This document shows, one piece after another, positions 15,810 to 25,328 of a stretch of 64,000 bases of DNA (its first letter is position 1; each line of letters opens with the position of its first letter). The stretch lies in contig NC_015177.1 in assembly GCF_000190735.1 (NCBI RefSeq), positions 3,286,001 to 3,350,000 of the forward strand, written 5' to 3'. Source of the stretch: Pseudopedobacter saltans DSM 12145. Lineage in GTDB: Bacteria > Bacteroidota > Bacteroidia > Sphingobacteriales > Sphingobacteriaceae. The translations under genes and the position numbers were made by a program. The notes under the pieces are model-generated. The model had not been told where the DNA came from. It searched no databases and worked only from the letters and a program-made list of their open reading frames with translations.

Positions 15810-17866
15810 TCAAAAACCTGTTTTTAACGTTACAAACTTAAATTTATGTTCTTTATAAGGGAAACCCCAAACCTTAAGCCGTGGTCCCGATACATATCCG
15901 CTATACCATAAAATTTTGCTGTATTTAGGTTTTAGCAACACTGTACCATTCCAGCTTAAGACCCCCCATTTTCCGTTGACATGCTGAAACAGGAGTACTT
16001 CGTCGTACATAGTTTCTGTTAATTGCTTTGCTGGTATTGTTGCTTTAACTTTTCCGGTTTTATCTATAACCAACCATTCCCTCATAGTTGTTTGAACATA
16101 AGCTATTTCTTTAAAAAAAGGTTTGGCTATTTTATAAATAGTTGGAATAACTTCCGCTCCATTTTTATTGATGTAGCCCCATAAGTTTTCTCTCTGCACT
16201 AACAAAGGACCGCCAATCTTGCTAAAGCTGATATCTTCATAAACAAACGGCACTAAGGTTTTCCCCCGTTCATCTATCACTCCCTTTTTTCTATTTTGAT
16301 CACGAACAATGGCTACTCCATCTTTATATAAAACATCCTGTATTATCCCCCGGTCATTAATAGTATGCTTTCTGCCTTCAATCGCCACAGTTGCTATTTT
16401 CCTGTCATATCCATTTTGCCGCTCTACTCGAAAATCGGAAACGCTGTCATATATTGTCGGAATAATCTCCTTTCCTCCATAATCCACAACGCCCCATTTA
16501 TTATCCATTCTAACTCTGATTCTATCGATGTCTGTTATCTCCCCTATTTCCTGATATTTAAAAGGAATAGTTTCTTTACCGAAACCGTCTATAAGGCCAC
16601 ATTTATTATCTTTATTTGCTATAAAACAGAGTAATCCAGACAGCTCACTTACTTTTAATCCATCATATTCAACAGGGATTATTTGTTTTCCTTTATAATC
16701 AAACACACCTGTTTTACCTAAGAGTTGTACTTTTAAAAGACCATTACCTACCGGATAAAGCTTATTGTAAATAGCCGGTAAAACCTCTTTTCCTGCTAAA
16801 TCTACCATTCCCCATTTATTCTCGCATTCCACAGGAAACACACCTTTTTTAGTCAAATTATTAAGATTTTTATCCTTGTACATTTCTGAGGGAATACCAG
16901 ATCCAATGTTTGTATATCTGTCTTTTAGAATTTCGTTTCCCTCTAAATCTATTAAAACAGGAACCCGCTGATTGTATGCAATAAAAAAATTGCCCCCGTA
17001 ATAATGTATCATCTCATATTTAAATGGGAGAATATTCTCATGTTTTAGATTTTTAACACCGTACAGTCCTTTTTTCTTTACCATAACATACGGTGCTTCC
17101 AGCGCTATCTCGTCATATTCTATAGGTATAACAATATCAAGAGATCCATTATCTCCCACATATTTTTTTGCAATGCCCCAGTTTTTCCCATCAGTTACAT
17201 AATCTATTTTAACTTCGCCTTCACTGACTTCTGTATTCTTGCCATGATTATCTATCCTGCATTTTATCTGCCCATCACGATCTATCCACAGATACTGGCC
17301 ATTAAGTTTTACTTTCAAACATTCTTTTCCTACGCTTTGAATATCATCGTATCTAAATGGAATTACTTCTTGTAAATCTTTATTTATCGCTCCGTATTTA
17401 CCGTTGCGAACAACAACTGCCATTTCATATTTCAACGGCCTTATTTCTTCATACAACTGGTTGAGAAGAAATTGCTTTTCATCTGCCAAACCATACTTAC
17501 CATTGTATTTATAAATAATTATTTTGTTCGTAAAAGGCCAAACAGGTGCTTCGCTCAGGTAAGATTCACCGGCAACAACAAACGTTTTGCTTTTTCTTTC
17601 CCGTTCTATTTTCTTTTCCTTTTCAGCTTCCTTTTTCCTCTCTTCCCAGGTACGCTCTTCCTTTTCTTTTCTGATACGATCTTCGTTTTCCCGTTTATAT
17701 TTCTCATTAAGTTCTTCGCGTTCATACTTTCTCTGTGCTCCTGTTCTATTCCTGTATGAATCATAAGTTTCTATACCAGAAGGTGTGTAAGTTTTTGATT
17801 GTGTTTTCCCTTGTTCACACAAAAACAGCAACAGAAAAACAGGATATATATAACGTCATTCTTCAT
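15810..17866 (-). pseudogene. WG-repeat protein with an apparent frameshift at its 5' end
   Basis: Eleven or so WG/YG repeats (KWGMVDLAGKEVLPAIY, KWGVVDYGGKEIIPTIYD and similar) follow a charged, probably coiled-coil N-terminal region rich in Glu, Lys and Arg. The repeats are thought to form beta-structures, with function unknown. The open frame is 673 codons only if it starts at TTG 17831. Upstream in the same frame the codons read RYIYPVFLLLFLCEQGKTQS, a clear signal peptide core, but with no start codon before a TGA at 17858-17856. The only nearby ATG AAG AAT (17866) is in another frame. One missing base between 17866 and 17859 would restore a normal signal peptide. So this is either a recent frameshift, a sequencing error, or a gene using a rare start. 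Confidence 0.65.
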
Positions 17867-17913
17867 GATCTAAGCCTTTCACAGGTTATTATATTCTAAT
17901 TGATGTTATTTAG

Positions 17914-17951
17914 AAAGAAAAAACCGTCCCGACATTAAGGTACCGAGACGG
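17914..17951 (-). terminator. Terminator of the small beta-barrel protein gene
   Basis: On the minus strand CCGTCTCG pairs with CGGGACGG (one T-G pair) over a 12-nt loop and is followed by TTTTTTCTTT. It lies 27 bp past the stop codon at 17979. Confidence 0.8.
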
Positions 17952-17978
17952 CAAATCATAGTACTCCCTATACTTCTC

Positions 17979-18548
17979 CTATTTTTTTATACTAAACAAA
18001 TTAAAGCCTAACCTAAGCCCTAAAAAACTTTCCGAGCCATCTTTTGAAAAGGCTTCGTAACGTAAGCCTATATCAAGCCCGCCCAACTGTGCGCCTACAC
18101 CCGGAGCATAAACAAATGCAGAATATGACGGACTCAGACCAACTCCTTCATCATCGGCATTTAAGATTCTGTTTGATACTGTACCCAATTCTAACATGCC
18201 ATATAGTTTCTCGGTAAAGAAATATTTACCACCTAATTTAACGGGGACACTTAACATGGCGTTTATTTTATCATCATCACCTATAGAGCCATTAGCTATG
18301 TCAGAAACGTTTTTTGGCAAAAAACCTATTGCTCCGGCAGATAAGGTTGCACTAATTTTTTCGTTAATATTATACTGCCCGCGGACAGTACCTCCGAATG
18401 CTGAGGAGTATAGAGTTTTCAGACCAGAGCTAACCGGGAGCCCTCCTTCAAGACCAAGACTCAGCGAAAATTTCTTGTCTTGTGCATTTGCTGAATATAT
18501 CGACATCAGCACTAATGAAAGTGTAGTAATCAATAATTTAGTTTTCAT
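17979..18548 (-). CDS. Small outer-membrane beta-barrel protein
   Basis: 189 residues with a cleavable signal peptide (MKTKLLITTLSLVLMSIYSANA-Q). The mature part alternates polar and hydrophobic residues in short strands (FSLSLGLEGGLPVS, GTVRGQYNINEKISATLSAG, LGLRLGFNLFSI) and ends in a strand without C-terminal Phe but with the pattern of an 8-strand barrel. It resembles the outer-membrane beta-barrel (OMP_b-brl) families of Bacteroidota. No function can be assigned. A hairpin, AGGACT-TT-AGTCCT at 18587-18600, lies 39 bp upstream and may be a regulatory site in its leader. Confidence 0.75.
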   Translation of the reverse strand: MKTKLLITTLSLVLMSIYSANAQDKKFSLSLGLEGGLPVSSGLKTLYSSAFGGTVRGQYNINEKISATLSAGAIGFLPKNVSDIANGSIGDDDKINAMLSVPVKLGGKYFFTEKLYGMLELGTVSNRILNADDEGVGLSPSYSAFVYAPGVGAQLGGLDIGLRYEAFSKDGSESFLGLRLGFNLFSIKK

Positions 18549-18586
18549 AATTTTAACGTTTATGGTTATTTAAGTTTATAAGTCGT

Positions 18587-18600
18587 AGGACTTTAGTCCT
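18587..18600. promoter_or_regulatory. Short palindrome upstream of the small beta-barrel gene
   Basis: AGGACT/AGTCCT with a 2-nt centre, followed on the minus-strand upstream side by a TTTATTTG sequence that only partly matches a -7 box. It could be an operator or leader hairpin. The rest of 18601-18802 holds nothing that I recognise. Confidence 0.3.
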
Positions 18601-18802
18601 CAAATAAAGGGATATAAACGCTTTACCTCAATTACATTTTAGTGGTATTTATTATTTGGGATGAATACCTGATATGAAACACTCTTAATTATATTTATCT
18701 GTATAAATCAAATCAAACAGCACTCTTTTCAGCTTTTTGGAATGATTACCAATCAGGCTCGCATTTGTTGTTTTTTTTCGATCCGACTCATGACGACTAA
18801 GT

Positions 18803-19616
18803 TCAATAAATACTTGTTATTTGTTGCTCAAAATCTGTATATGCTCGTTGTATTAGCACATCTTGTTGTTGCTTCTTCAATGCCTGAAACTCTTCGAGAT
18901 TCATGAACGTAACCGATTTGTAATACAAAATAAAGTAAACAATGGTTGTCATGACAGGTTGAAATGCGTAAAGCCACCATGAGCTTGTATGAGCAGTAAA
19001 AAGTAGTAAGGGAGCTATAAAATAACATATCAGAATCAGGTAGAATGTAAGATCCCGTAACCAATATAGCCCCAAAATCTTTTTAAACTCGGGGATCAGT
19101 TTCTTATTATATTGATTTACCATTCTGAGCGAAAACACGAGGTAAATACCCATCTGAGTTCCTGTAATAAAATTTATCACTAACATCCATCGAACGGCGC
19201 TTCTTTCATGCTATCATATATGTACTTTATTTCTTCTGAAGTTTTTATGTTTATAAATACAAGATATATTAGCCCAAATAACATAGGCAGGGTATGCAAA
19301 AACATCACCTTTATACTCACATTAATTTTTTCACCAACCATACTCAGGTATACATCCAGTAAAATGGTCCCAATAAAAAGAAGAGCATGTGTATTATTTC
19401 ATTCACATAATGATATTTCCAGACTATACTTGTAAAAATTAGTATATCATCTACGTGGACACCTGCGAAAATTACGAGTATGGCGCTTAACAGTTTATGT
19501 CCTGTACTACTTCGTTTTTTAAAAAGGAGAATAAGCGCAAAAATCAACAGGTTTGCAGCGCTTAGAATCCCTAAAAAACCATAATTTCCATCAGCCCAAA
19601 TTGATATTGTCCACAC
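18803..19616 (-). pseudogene. Disrupted third copy of the membrane sensor domain
   Basis: Three fragments in shifting frames together align along the membrane domain of the two upstream genes. Residues from GTG 19616 give FLGILSAANLLIFALILLFKK to LLGPFYWMYT and end at a TGA near 19344. The next piece, in another frame, reads YLSMVGEKINVS to TSEEIKYIYDSMKEAPFDGC and stops near 19188. The third, from 19186, reads FITGTQMGIYLVFSLRMVNQ to the end. Two frameshifts are needed, near 19345 and 19190. The tail after the last helix has no kinase or DNA-binding domain. Its first codon overlaps the end of the kinase gene by 26 bp, so it was once translationally coupled. Confidence 0.75.
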
Positions 19617-20916
19617 TTATGGATAAACCTGTCTTGCCTGATTTATAAGTAAAACCAGCTCCTATTTGTGATGCTCTTATAGCCATATTCTTTAAACCAT
19701 TTCCGCCATTTCCTTCCTGAGAGCTCATTCCCTTTCCATTGTCTTCGATATTTAAGGTAAAGCTTCCATTAATTCTTTTTAATTCCAATACGACTTTATT
19801 GGCTTCCGAATGCTTCAATATATTATGTAGAGATTCTTTTATAATCATCATCAGATTCCGCTTTGCTTCGTAAGAAACCACAAAATCTTCCACATTATCC
19901 GGAAGGTCTATAAAATAATCGATCCCAGAATCGTACAAAAAATCCGATGCATACTCTCTGATATAACTGAGCATATTCGAAAACAAACTACTTTCGGGAT
20001 TAAGGTCCCAAATAATCTCTTTCAGGTTTTCAGATAATCTTTTGGCATTTCCGGAAATTTCATCGAGCTTAAGATCTTCTTCATGGCTGTTCTTTTTTGC
20101 CAGCTCAGACAATAATGCAATTTTGGTTATTCCCGCACCGAGCTCATCATGCATATCCCGACTGATTCTTTGACGGACCTGTTCCCGTACCAATCTTTTC
20201 TCATATTCTGTACCCGGAAAATTGATAGATTTATAAAATAGAGTGAGATAAATTGTCATGGTTATCACTGGCATATAAATATATAATACCGAAATATCCG
20301 ATTGTATAAAAAACAGCAAAGCCGGGACAATAACCAACGAAGATATAATCAGAACAGCTGTAAGAACAGCCAACCATTGAAGACTTAGCTGTGATTTATA
20401 ATTTTTCGGCGCTAAACGTTTATTGTACCTGTTTAGAATATTAATACTCCAAAACCAATAAACAGTAGCCTGTACGGTAACTACAAACAATACTATTGTG
20501 GCGTCTAAGGGTTGTACTTTTTTTGCAGCCTGATAATAAGTTATAATTTCATCTGGTGTTTTAAACACGAAACTGACAATATACAGCATTGGGAAGACAA
20601 AAGGTAAAACATGAAGCCACACATGCTTTTTCCAATCAATACTTTCTCCGGCCATTAACGCTGTGTATCTTAAATAGACCGGCCCTTCCAGAAATAGCAA
20701 AAGGAAACACAGCTTATTCAACCAATAATATTTGTACACAAGATCAGTTAGCAGTAGAAGGTGCGAGGTATGTATGGCTACCAGGATGATCATAAAGAGC
20801 GCCAGTGTTATATTGGCCTTTCTGTTATCTTTCTTAAAAAATAGTATAAATGAGAATACGCTAAGGTGTATAATACAAACCCAGGCCAGATAATATGCCG
20901 AAACCTGTATATCCAT
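19591..20916 (-). CDS. Sensor histidine kinase with multi-helix membrane sensor (NarX/DesK type)
   Basis: 441 residues. The N-terminal 235 residues hold about seven membrane helices. Next come a HisKA_3 dimerisation domain with the acceptor His256 in SRDMHDELGAGITKIALLS, the phylum-typical EIIWDLNPE, and a HATPase_c domain with an N-box (IIKESLHNILKHSEA) and a glycine loop (DNGKGMSS, GNGLKNM). It would phosphorylate a LuxR-type regulator, and one lies two genes upstream on the same strand. The gap to the preceding membrane protein is 1 bp, and the downstream pseudogene overlaps its end. The signal sensed is unknown. Confidence 0.9.
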   Translation of the reverse strand: MDIQVSAYYLAWVCIIHLSVFSFILFFKKDNRKANITLALFMIILVAIHTSHLLLLTDLVYKYYWLNKLCFLLLFLEGPVYLRYTALMAGESIDWKKHVWLHVLPFVFPMLYIVSFVFKTPDEIITYYQAAKKVQPLDATIVLFVVTVQATVYWFWSINILNRYNKRLAPKNYKSQLSLQWLAVLTAVLIISSLVIVPALLFFIQSDISVLYIYMPVITMTIYLTLFYKSINFPGTEYEKRLVREQVRQRISRDMHDELGAGITKIALLSELAKKNSHEEDLKLDEISGNAKRLSENLKEIIWDLNPESSLFSNMLSYIREYASDFLYDSGIDYFIDLPDNVEDFVVSYEAKRNLMMIIKESLHNILKHSEANKVVLELKRINGSFTLNIEDNGKGMSSQEGNGGNGLKNMAIRASQIGAGFTYKSGKTGLSISVDNINLG

Positions 20917-20917
20917 A

Positions 20918-21805
20918 TTAATGGTCGTTTAGTACATTTAAAAGCTGACGGAAAGACTTTTTTACATCGTAGATCTTCTGCTTTAATTCTGTATTCAGAG
21001 ATATTTTCTTTCGTTCCTCCTTCTCGAAAATATTTAACAATTCCTCTAATTCTCCTTCAAAAGATCTGGATAGATTATCGGCAACGATTACCTGCTCTAC
21101 TTTCTCCAATGCTTTTTCTTCTACCTGTGTTTCATGCGTCAAAATCTTAAAGGAAAAATACAGATATAATATACTCGTGGTTACAGGCATAGCGATAAAA
21201 AGCACATCTGTCTTACGATCGGCCATCACGATCATTAAAGGAGCAATTACAAAACAAAGGAGCAATAAACCCCGGGTTGCATTAAACAACCATTTTAGGC
21301 TGTGATCACGAGTTTTTTTAAAATGTCTACGCAAAAGTAAGAGACTCCAATAAACATATACTCCTTTTTGCAGAGCAGCCAGAGAAGTTAATATAGTATT
21401 TGAAAGTGGTTGCCGATGCAATGCTTCTGCATAAAACTTTTCCAGTGTATTCTTATTATTAAATAAAAAAGAAGAATAGTAAAACAGAAAAAACAAAAAG
21501 GGTATAAGATGCAAGTACAAATATTTTTGCCAGTTTATTTTTTCTCCGAGCATTTCCGCCACAAACTGTAAAAATGCCGGACCAAGCAGAAATATGGCAA
21601 GAAAGACAATTTCGTTAACCATCCACATAGCTGCAGCCTTATTATGAAGAACCAGAATATGATTTATATGAACATAAGAAAAAGAAAATAAGAAGAATGC
21701 AAAAAATCTAAATGCAGGATGCTTCTTTGCTTTAAAAAGCACCAAAACTGCTAAAACAAACAGATGCAGAAAGGACATCCACGAGACTATTTGATATAAA
21801 GACAT
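20918..21805 (-). CDS. Membrane sensor-domain protein without output domain
   Basis: 295 residues with about seven membrane helices in the same order as in the adjacent kinase. The region LLGPAFLQFVAEMLGEKINW corresponds to LEGPVYLRYTALMAGESIDW there. After the last helix comes only an acidic, probably coiled-coil tail of about 70 residues (EVEEKALEKVEQV to the end); no kinase, AraC or other output domain is present. It ends 2 bp before the kinase start, so the two are translationally coupled. It may pair with the kinase to form a heteromeric receptor, or be a decayed paralogue with an intact frame. No name is claimed. Confidence 0.75.
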   Translation of the reverse strand: MSLYQIVSWMSFLHLFVLAVLVLFKAKKHPAFRFFAFFLFSFSYVHINHILVLHNKAAAMWMVNEIVFLAIFLLGPAFLQFVAEMLGEKINWQKYLYLHLIPFLFFLFYYSSFLFNNKNTLEKFYAEALHRQPLSNTILTSLAALQKGVYVYWSLLLLRRHFKKTRDHSLKWLFNATRGLLLLCFVIAPLMIVMADRKTDVLFIAMPVTTSILYLYFSFKILTHETQVEEKALEKVEQVIVADNLSRSFEGELEELLNIFEKEERKKISLNTELKQKIYDVKKSFRQLLNVLNDH

Positions 21806-21891
21806 TTTGGTTTAGGTTTAATACGACTTAAATCAATACATAAATATATAGTATTTTTTAATTCAAACCGTTTCTTTTTTAACAAACCATT

Positions 21892-22518
21892 TTATCTCTT
21901 CATTAAGTTAATAGCCTCTATTGCTGAATTTACCTGAAGCTTCTTGTAAACATTATTAATATGCTTTCTTACAGTTTCGACACTTATAAAAAGCTTATCG
22001 CCTATTTCTTTGTAGCGATATCCTCTCGAAAGAAATTCCAATATTTCAAACTCCCTATTTGTCAAATCCTTACAGGAGTCGTTTTTTATAACTTTATGTT
22101 CCTGAAAGGAGGCAACTACTTTTCTTGCAATTTGACTGCTCATGGGAGATCCACCCAAATGAAGTTCGGATATAGCCTGAATAATTTTTTCAGAACTCGT
22201 TGTTTTACTTATATAGCCTGTAGCACCGGCTTTTAGAGCCGAGAAAATATGATTTGAATCTTCGAGAGATGAGCATACCATAAACTGGGTTTTAGGCACA
22301 AGGCTTTTAAGCTGTTCTATCAGGCTGATGCCTGATTTTCCGGGCAAGTGGATGTCAACCAAAACAACATCCACCTCTAGTAAAAGTATATTATTTAATG
22401 CTTCTTCCGCGTTTTTATAGGCACTTACACATGAATACCCCTCATAACCGTTTATCAGGTTTACCAACATTTCTCTCGTGTCGGTCTCATCTTCAACAAT
22501 TGCAATTCTAATATTCAT
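21892..22518 (-). CDS. NarL/LuxR-type response regulator
   Basis: Receiver domain with phospho-acceptor Asp55 (VVLVDIHLPGKSG) and conserved Lys105 (GYISKTTSSE), followed by a GerE/LuxR helix-turn-helix (LTNREFEILEFLSRGYRYKEIGDKLFISVETVRKHINNVYKKL). 208 residues from the ATG at 22518; the open frame extends 11 codons upstream, but MNIRIAIVEDE is the standard receiver N-terminus. It sits 86 bp upstream of the two membrane sensors, one of which is a HisKA_3 kinase, the class that pairs with this regulator type. Together they form a likely two-component unit. Confidence 0.92.
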   Translation of the reverse strand: MNIRIAIVEDETDTREMLVNLINGYEGYSCVSAYKNAEEALNNILLLEVDVVLVDIHLPGKSGISLIEQLKSLVPKTQFMVCSSLEDSNHIFSALKAGATGYISKTTSSEKIIQAISELHLGGSPMSSQIARKVVASFQEHKVIKNDSCKDLTNREFEILEFLSRGYRYKEIGDKLFISVETVRKHINNVYKKLQVNSAIEAINLMKR

Positions 22519-22595
22519 TGTTACAATTATAACTATTGAAATCTGGTACAAAAACTACATTTAAGTAGTATTTTATATAAGCCCTCTAATTTCTG

Positions 22596-23246
22596 TCAGG
22601 AAAAACTAAATCTTACATAATTGATATTCTTTCCTTTTTGTAAGTAAATACGTTCATAATGCGTTTTTATAGAAAGAATTTCATCATTCGGATGGCTTTT
22701 GTAAATATCTGTTGATTGATCCTGAATATTGTATTGCCCTTCAGATACTTTTTCCAAAGTATATTCAAAAAAGCCATCGTTATCTGTTTTTAAATGCATG
22801 ATTCCGGGCTCTTTTAAGATAGATTTATATTTACCCAGGAAGGCCGGATTTGTTAGTCTTTTTCTTTCAAGCGGGCTCTGTGCCTGCGGATCGGGAAAAG
22901 TAATCCAGATTTCGTCAACTTCCCCTTCTCCAAAGTAATCAAGAATATTTTGAATCTGGATTCTCAGGAACCCTACATTTTCCAGCCCTTCGTCTAAAGC
23001 CATTTTTGCTCCAACCCAAATTCTATTTCCTTTATAATCGATACCTAAAAAGTTTTTATCAGGATACTTTCTCCCTAAATTCACGCTGTATTCGCCTTTT
23101 CCACATGCCAGCTCCAATATCAAGGGTTTATCATTTTTAAAGAATTTTTCCTTCCATTTGCCTTTATATGGTTTACCCTCATCCAACTGCACTACATTTC
23201 TAAACGTACCGATCTCTGCGAATCTCTGTAATTTTCTTTTAGCCAC
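22596..23246 (-). CDS. trmB: tRNA (guanine-N7-)-methyltransferase
   Basis: Methylates G46 in the variable loop of many tRNAs using S-adenosylmethionine. 216 residues. The SAM-binding start LELACGKGEYSVNLGRKYPDKNF, the acidic loop GIDYKGNRIWVGAK and the family signature WITFPDPQAQSPLERKRL are all visible. It is divergent from the Gcr-like membrane protein gene, with only about 12 bp between the two if the latter begins at TTG. Confidence 0.95.
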   Translation of the reverse strand: MAKRKLQRFAEIGTFRNVVQLDEGKPYKGKWKEKFFKNDKPLILELACGKGEYSVNLGRKYPDKNFLGIDYKGNRIWVGAKMALDEGLENVGFLRIQIQNILDYFGEGEVDEIWITFPDPQAQSPLERKRLTNPAFLGKYKSILKEPGIMHLKTDNDGFFEYTLEKVSEGQYNIQDQSTDIYKSHPNDEILSIKTHYERIYLQKGKNINYVRFSFS

Positions 23247-23258
23247 GATTTTAAAATT

Positions 23259-25322
23259 TTGTCAAAAATAAGAGATTCAATCATTATATTACAAGCAATG
23301 GTATCTCGATTTAACAACATATTAGATCAAATAGTCAATCTTAAAGGCGCAGCTTCTTCGGACCAGCTTATAGAGTTGGTAAAAATAATCCGGCCCTATG
23401 ATTTTAAAAACGCAAAAAAAGCGACAGAAAGCCTGGTTAATCTAATAGACACTCTTAAAGACAACCCAGTTTATCAACAAGCTTTTTCCAGATATATTAT
23501 ATCATTATTAAAATCCAAAAATCAAATCAGACTCTTTGCAGAATTGGGTATTTCTCCTAATACTAACTTTCTGGGTGAATTAAGAAGAAGGTTAAACGCG
23601 AAGATATTACCACCTGCTATCGATAATTCTGAATTAACCGATTTATTGCTAGAAGTATTCAACAACAAAAATGATCATTATTGGGTAGAGGGAGTAGCAG
23701 ATGACGTTTGGAAACAGCTATTTTCTTTAATCGATCTGCCAAAATCTTTAGATCTTATTCTTCCAGATCTATTTTATATGCCAATAGTAAACTCGGTTCT
23801 TATCCTAACAAACCGAATATCTTCTTTAGGATTAGAACCTGAAATAGCTATGCGCATGCCGCATGTAGAGAAATACCACAGTGATTTTTTAGCATTAAGC
23901 TCGGAAGTTCATAATTTTTTAAATGCACATAAACAGGATCAGCAAATTGAGGCAAGCGAATCTCTTAAACAAGTCCGGGTATTACTTACTCAATGTTTAA
24001 ACAGCATAGATCGGATAAGAAAGAGTCAGAAAAACAGGGGCACTTCGATAGCACAAGTATATATCCTGTTAAGAATTACACAAAATATTAAACGTTTACA
24101 ACAGCTACTTAATTTTTTAGATCCAAAAAACGGGGACAGTTCCAAACAACTGGGATACAGTGTACAACTTTTCAAAAAGTTGGTTTACGCTGAAAATATG
24201 AGTAAGAGCGTGCGTTCGCACATAAAAGAAAATACAGATTTACTGGCCTATCAGATTATTGAGCATACATCCTCTGTAGGAAAAAAGTATGTAGCTGTAA
24301 CTAAAAAGGAATATTTTAGTGCAATATGGGCAGCAATGAAAGGAGGCTTTATCATTGTACTAGCTGTATTGGTAAAAGCTTATATCGGAAATTTCAAAGA
24401 TTTACCCTTAGTTCCTTCTACTTTTTTATACGGCTTAAATTACGCTACAGCTTTTGTGATTATCTATCTTACCCATTCTTCTCTTGCAACTAAGCAACCA
24501 TCCATGACAGCTTCATATATAGCGAATGCTTTGTCTGGAAATGGAAAGGGAGGAATTCACGTTAACAATGCTGCCGATACCATTATCAGAATGTTCAGGA
24601 GCCAATTTGCGTCTGTTGTAGGAAATTTAATTGTTGTAGTGCCACTCACATTTTTATTTGCTTATAGCTATTTCTACATTACAGGCGAATATTTTTTCAG
24701 TAGGCAGCATGCTATCACCGCTTTAGAAGAAAACAATCCTTTCGAAAGCTTAATGATTATTTATGCGGCTATAGCAGGCTTTTTCTTATTTCTTTCGGGA
24801 CTTATAACAGGATATTACGAAAATAAAATAGTGACAAGCCAAATCCCCAAACGCATTAGAGAACATAAATACTTAAGTAAAAAATTAGGTCAGAGAAGAC
24901 TTAATATTTTTGCTTCTTTCGTTGAAAAAAATACAGGGAGCCTTGCCGGAAACATTATTTTGGGATTTTTATTGGGGTCAGCTGGCCCTATTGGTAAAAT
25001 TACAGGACTTCCTTTCGATATCAGACATATTACAATTTCCGCTGGAAACTATGGCTTAGGCAGTTATACTCTTTTAGAAAAACCTATTGTTGATCTGATG
25101 GTTTATTCGGCAATTGGTGTTTTATTAGTAGGAGTTATAAATATCACGGTTAGTTTTGCACTAACCATGATTGTGGCTGTAAAATCTTTAAGAGTAGATT
25201 ATAGCCGATGGGGAGAGCTGGTACAGGCTGTATTTGCCCATTTTATATTTAGCACACGAGATTTCTTTTATCCGCCGAAAGAAAAAAAGAATACTAACTT
25301 TGAAAATCAAAACTTGGAATAA
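23259..25322 (+). CDS. Gcr-like membrane protein (annotated in databases as site-specific recombinase)
   Basis: 687 residues. The N-terminal half is soluble and helical; the C-terminal half carries about six membrane helices (for example AAMKGGFIIVLAVLVKAYIG, FASVVGNLIVVVPLTFLFAY, and VYSAIGVLLVGVINITVSFA). The motif SLATKQPSMTASYIANAL is, from memory, characteristic of the family named after Neisseria Gcr (Pfam SpecificRecomb). No recombinase fold or catalytic Ser/Tyr pattern is seen, so the recombinase name is doubtful; a membrane function is more likely. Start: TTG at 23259, or ATG 13 codons later at 23298, which would leave more promoter space. The GDP-fucose synthase gene follows 6 bp after the stop. 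Confidence 0.7.
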   Translation: MSKIRDSIIILQAMVSRFNNILDQIVNLKGAASSDQLIELVKIIRPYDFKNAKKATESLVNLIDTLKDNPVYQQAFSRYIISLLKSKNQIRLFAELGISPNTNFLGELRRRLNAKILPPAIDNSELTDLLLEVFNNKNDHYWVEGVADDVWKQLFSLIDLPKSLDLILPDLFYMPIVNSVLILTNRISSLGLEPEIAMRMPHVEKYHSDFLALSSEVHNFLNAHKQDQQIEASESLKQVRVLLTQCLNSIDRIRKSQKNRGTSIAQVYILLRITQNIKRLQQLLNFLDPKNGDSSKQLGYSVQLFKKLVYAENMSKSVRSHIKENTDLLAYQIIEHTSSVGKKYVAVTKKEYFSAIWAAMKGGFIIVLAVLVKAYIGNFKDLPLVPSTFLYGLNYATAFVIIYLTHSSLATKQPSMTASYIANALSGNGKGGIHVNNAADTIIRMFRSQFASVVGNLIVVVPLTFLFAYSYFYITGEYFFSRQHAITALEENNPFESLMIIYAAIAGFFLFLSGLITGYYENKIVTSQIPKRIREHKYLSKKLGQRRLNIFASFVEKNTGSLAGNIILGFLLGSAGPIGKITGLPFDIRHITISAGNYGLGSYTLLEKPIVDLMVYSAIGVLLVGVINITVSFALTMIVAVKSLRVDYSRWGELVQAVFAHFIFSTRDFFYPPKEKKNTNFENQNLE

Positions 25323-25328
25323 AATATC

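Noticed and set aside
17472-17759. Phe-rich frame opposite the WG-repeat gene
   Set aside because: Antisense of the charged coiled-coil region; same compositional artefact.
23259-25322. Site-specific recombinase implying a mobile element
   Set aside because: The protein is an integral membrane protein; no inverted repeats or direct target duplications flank it.
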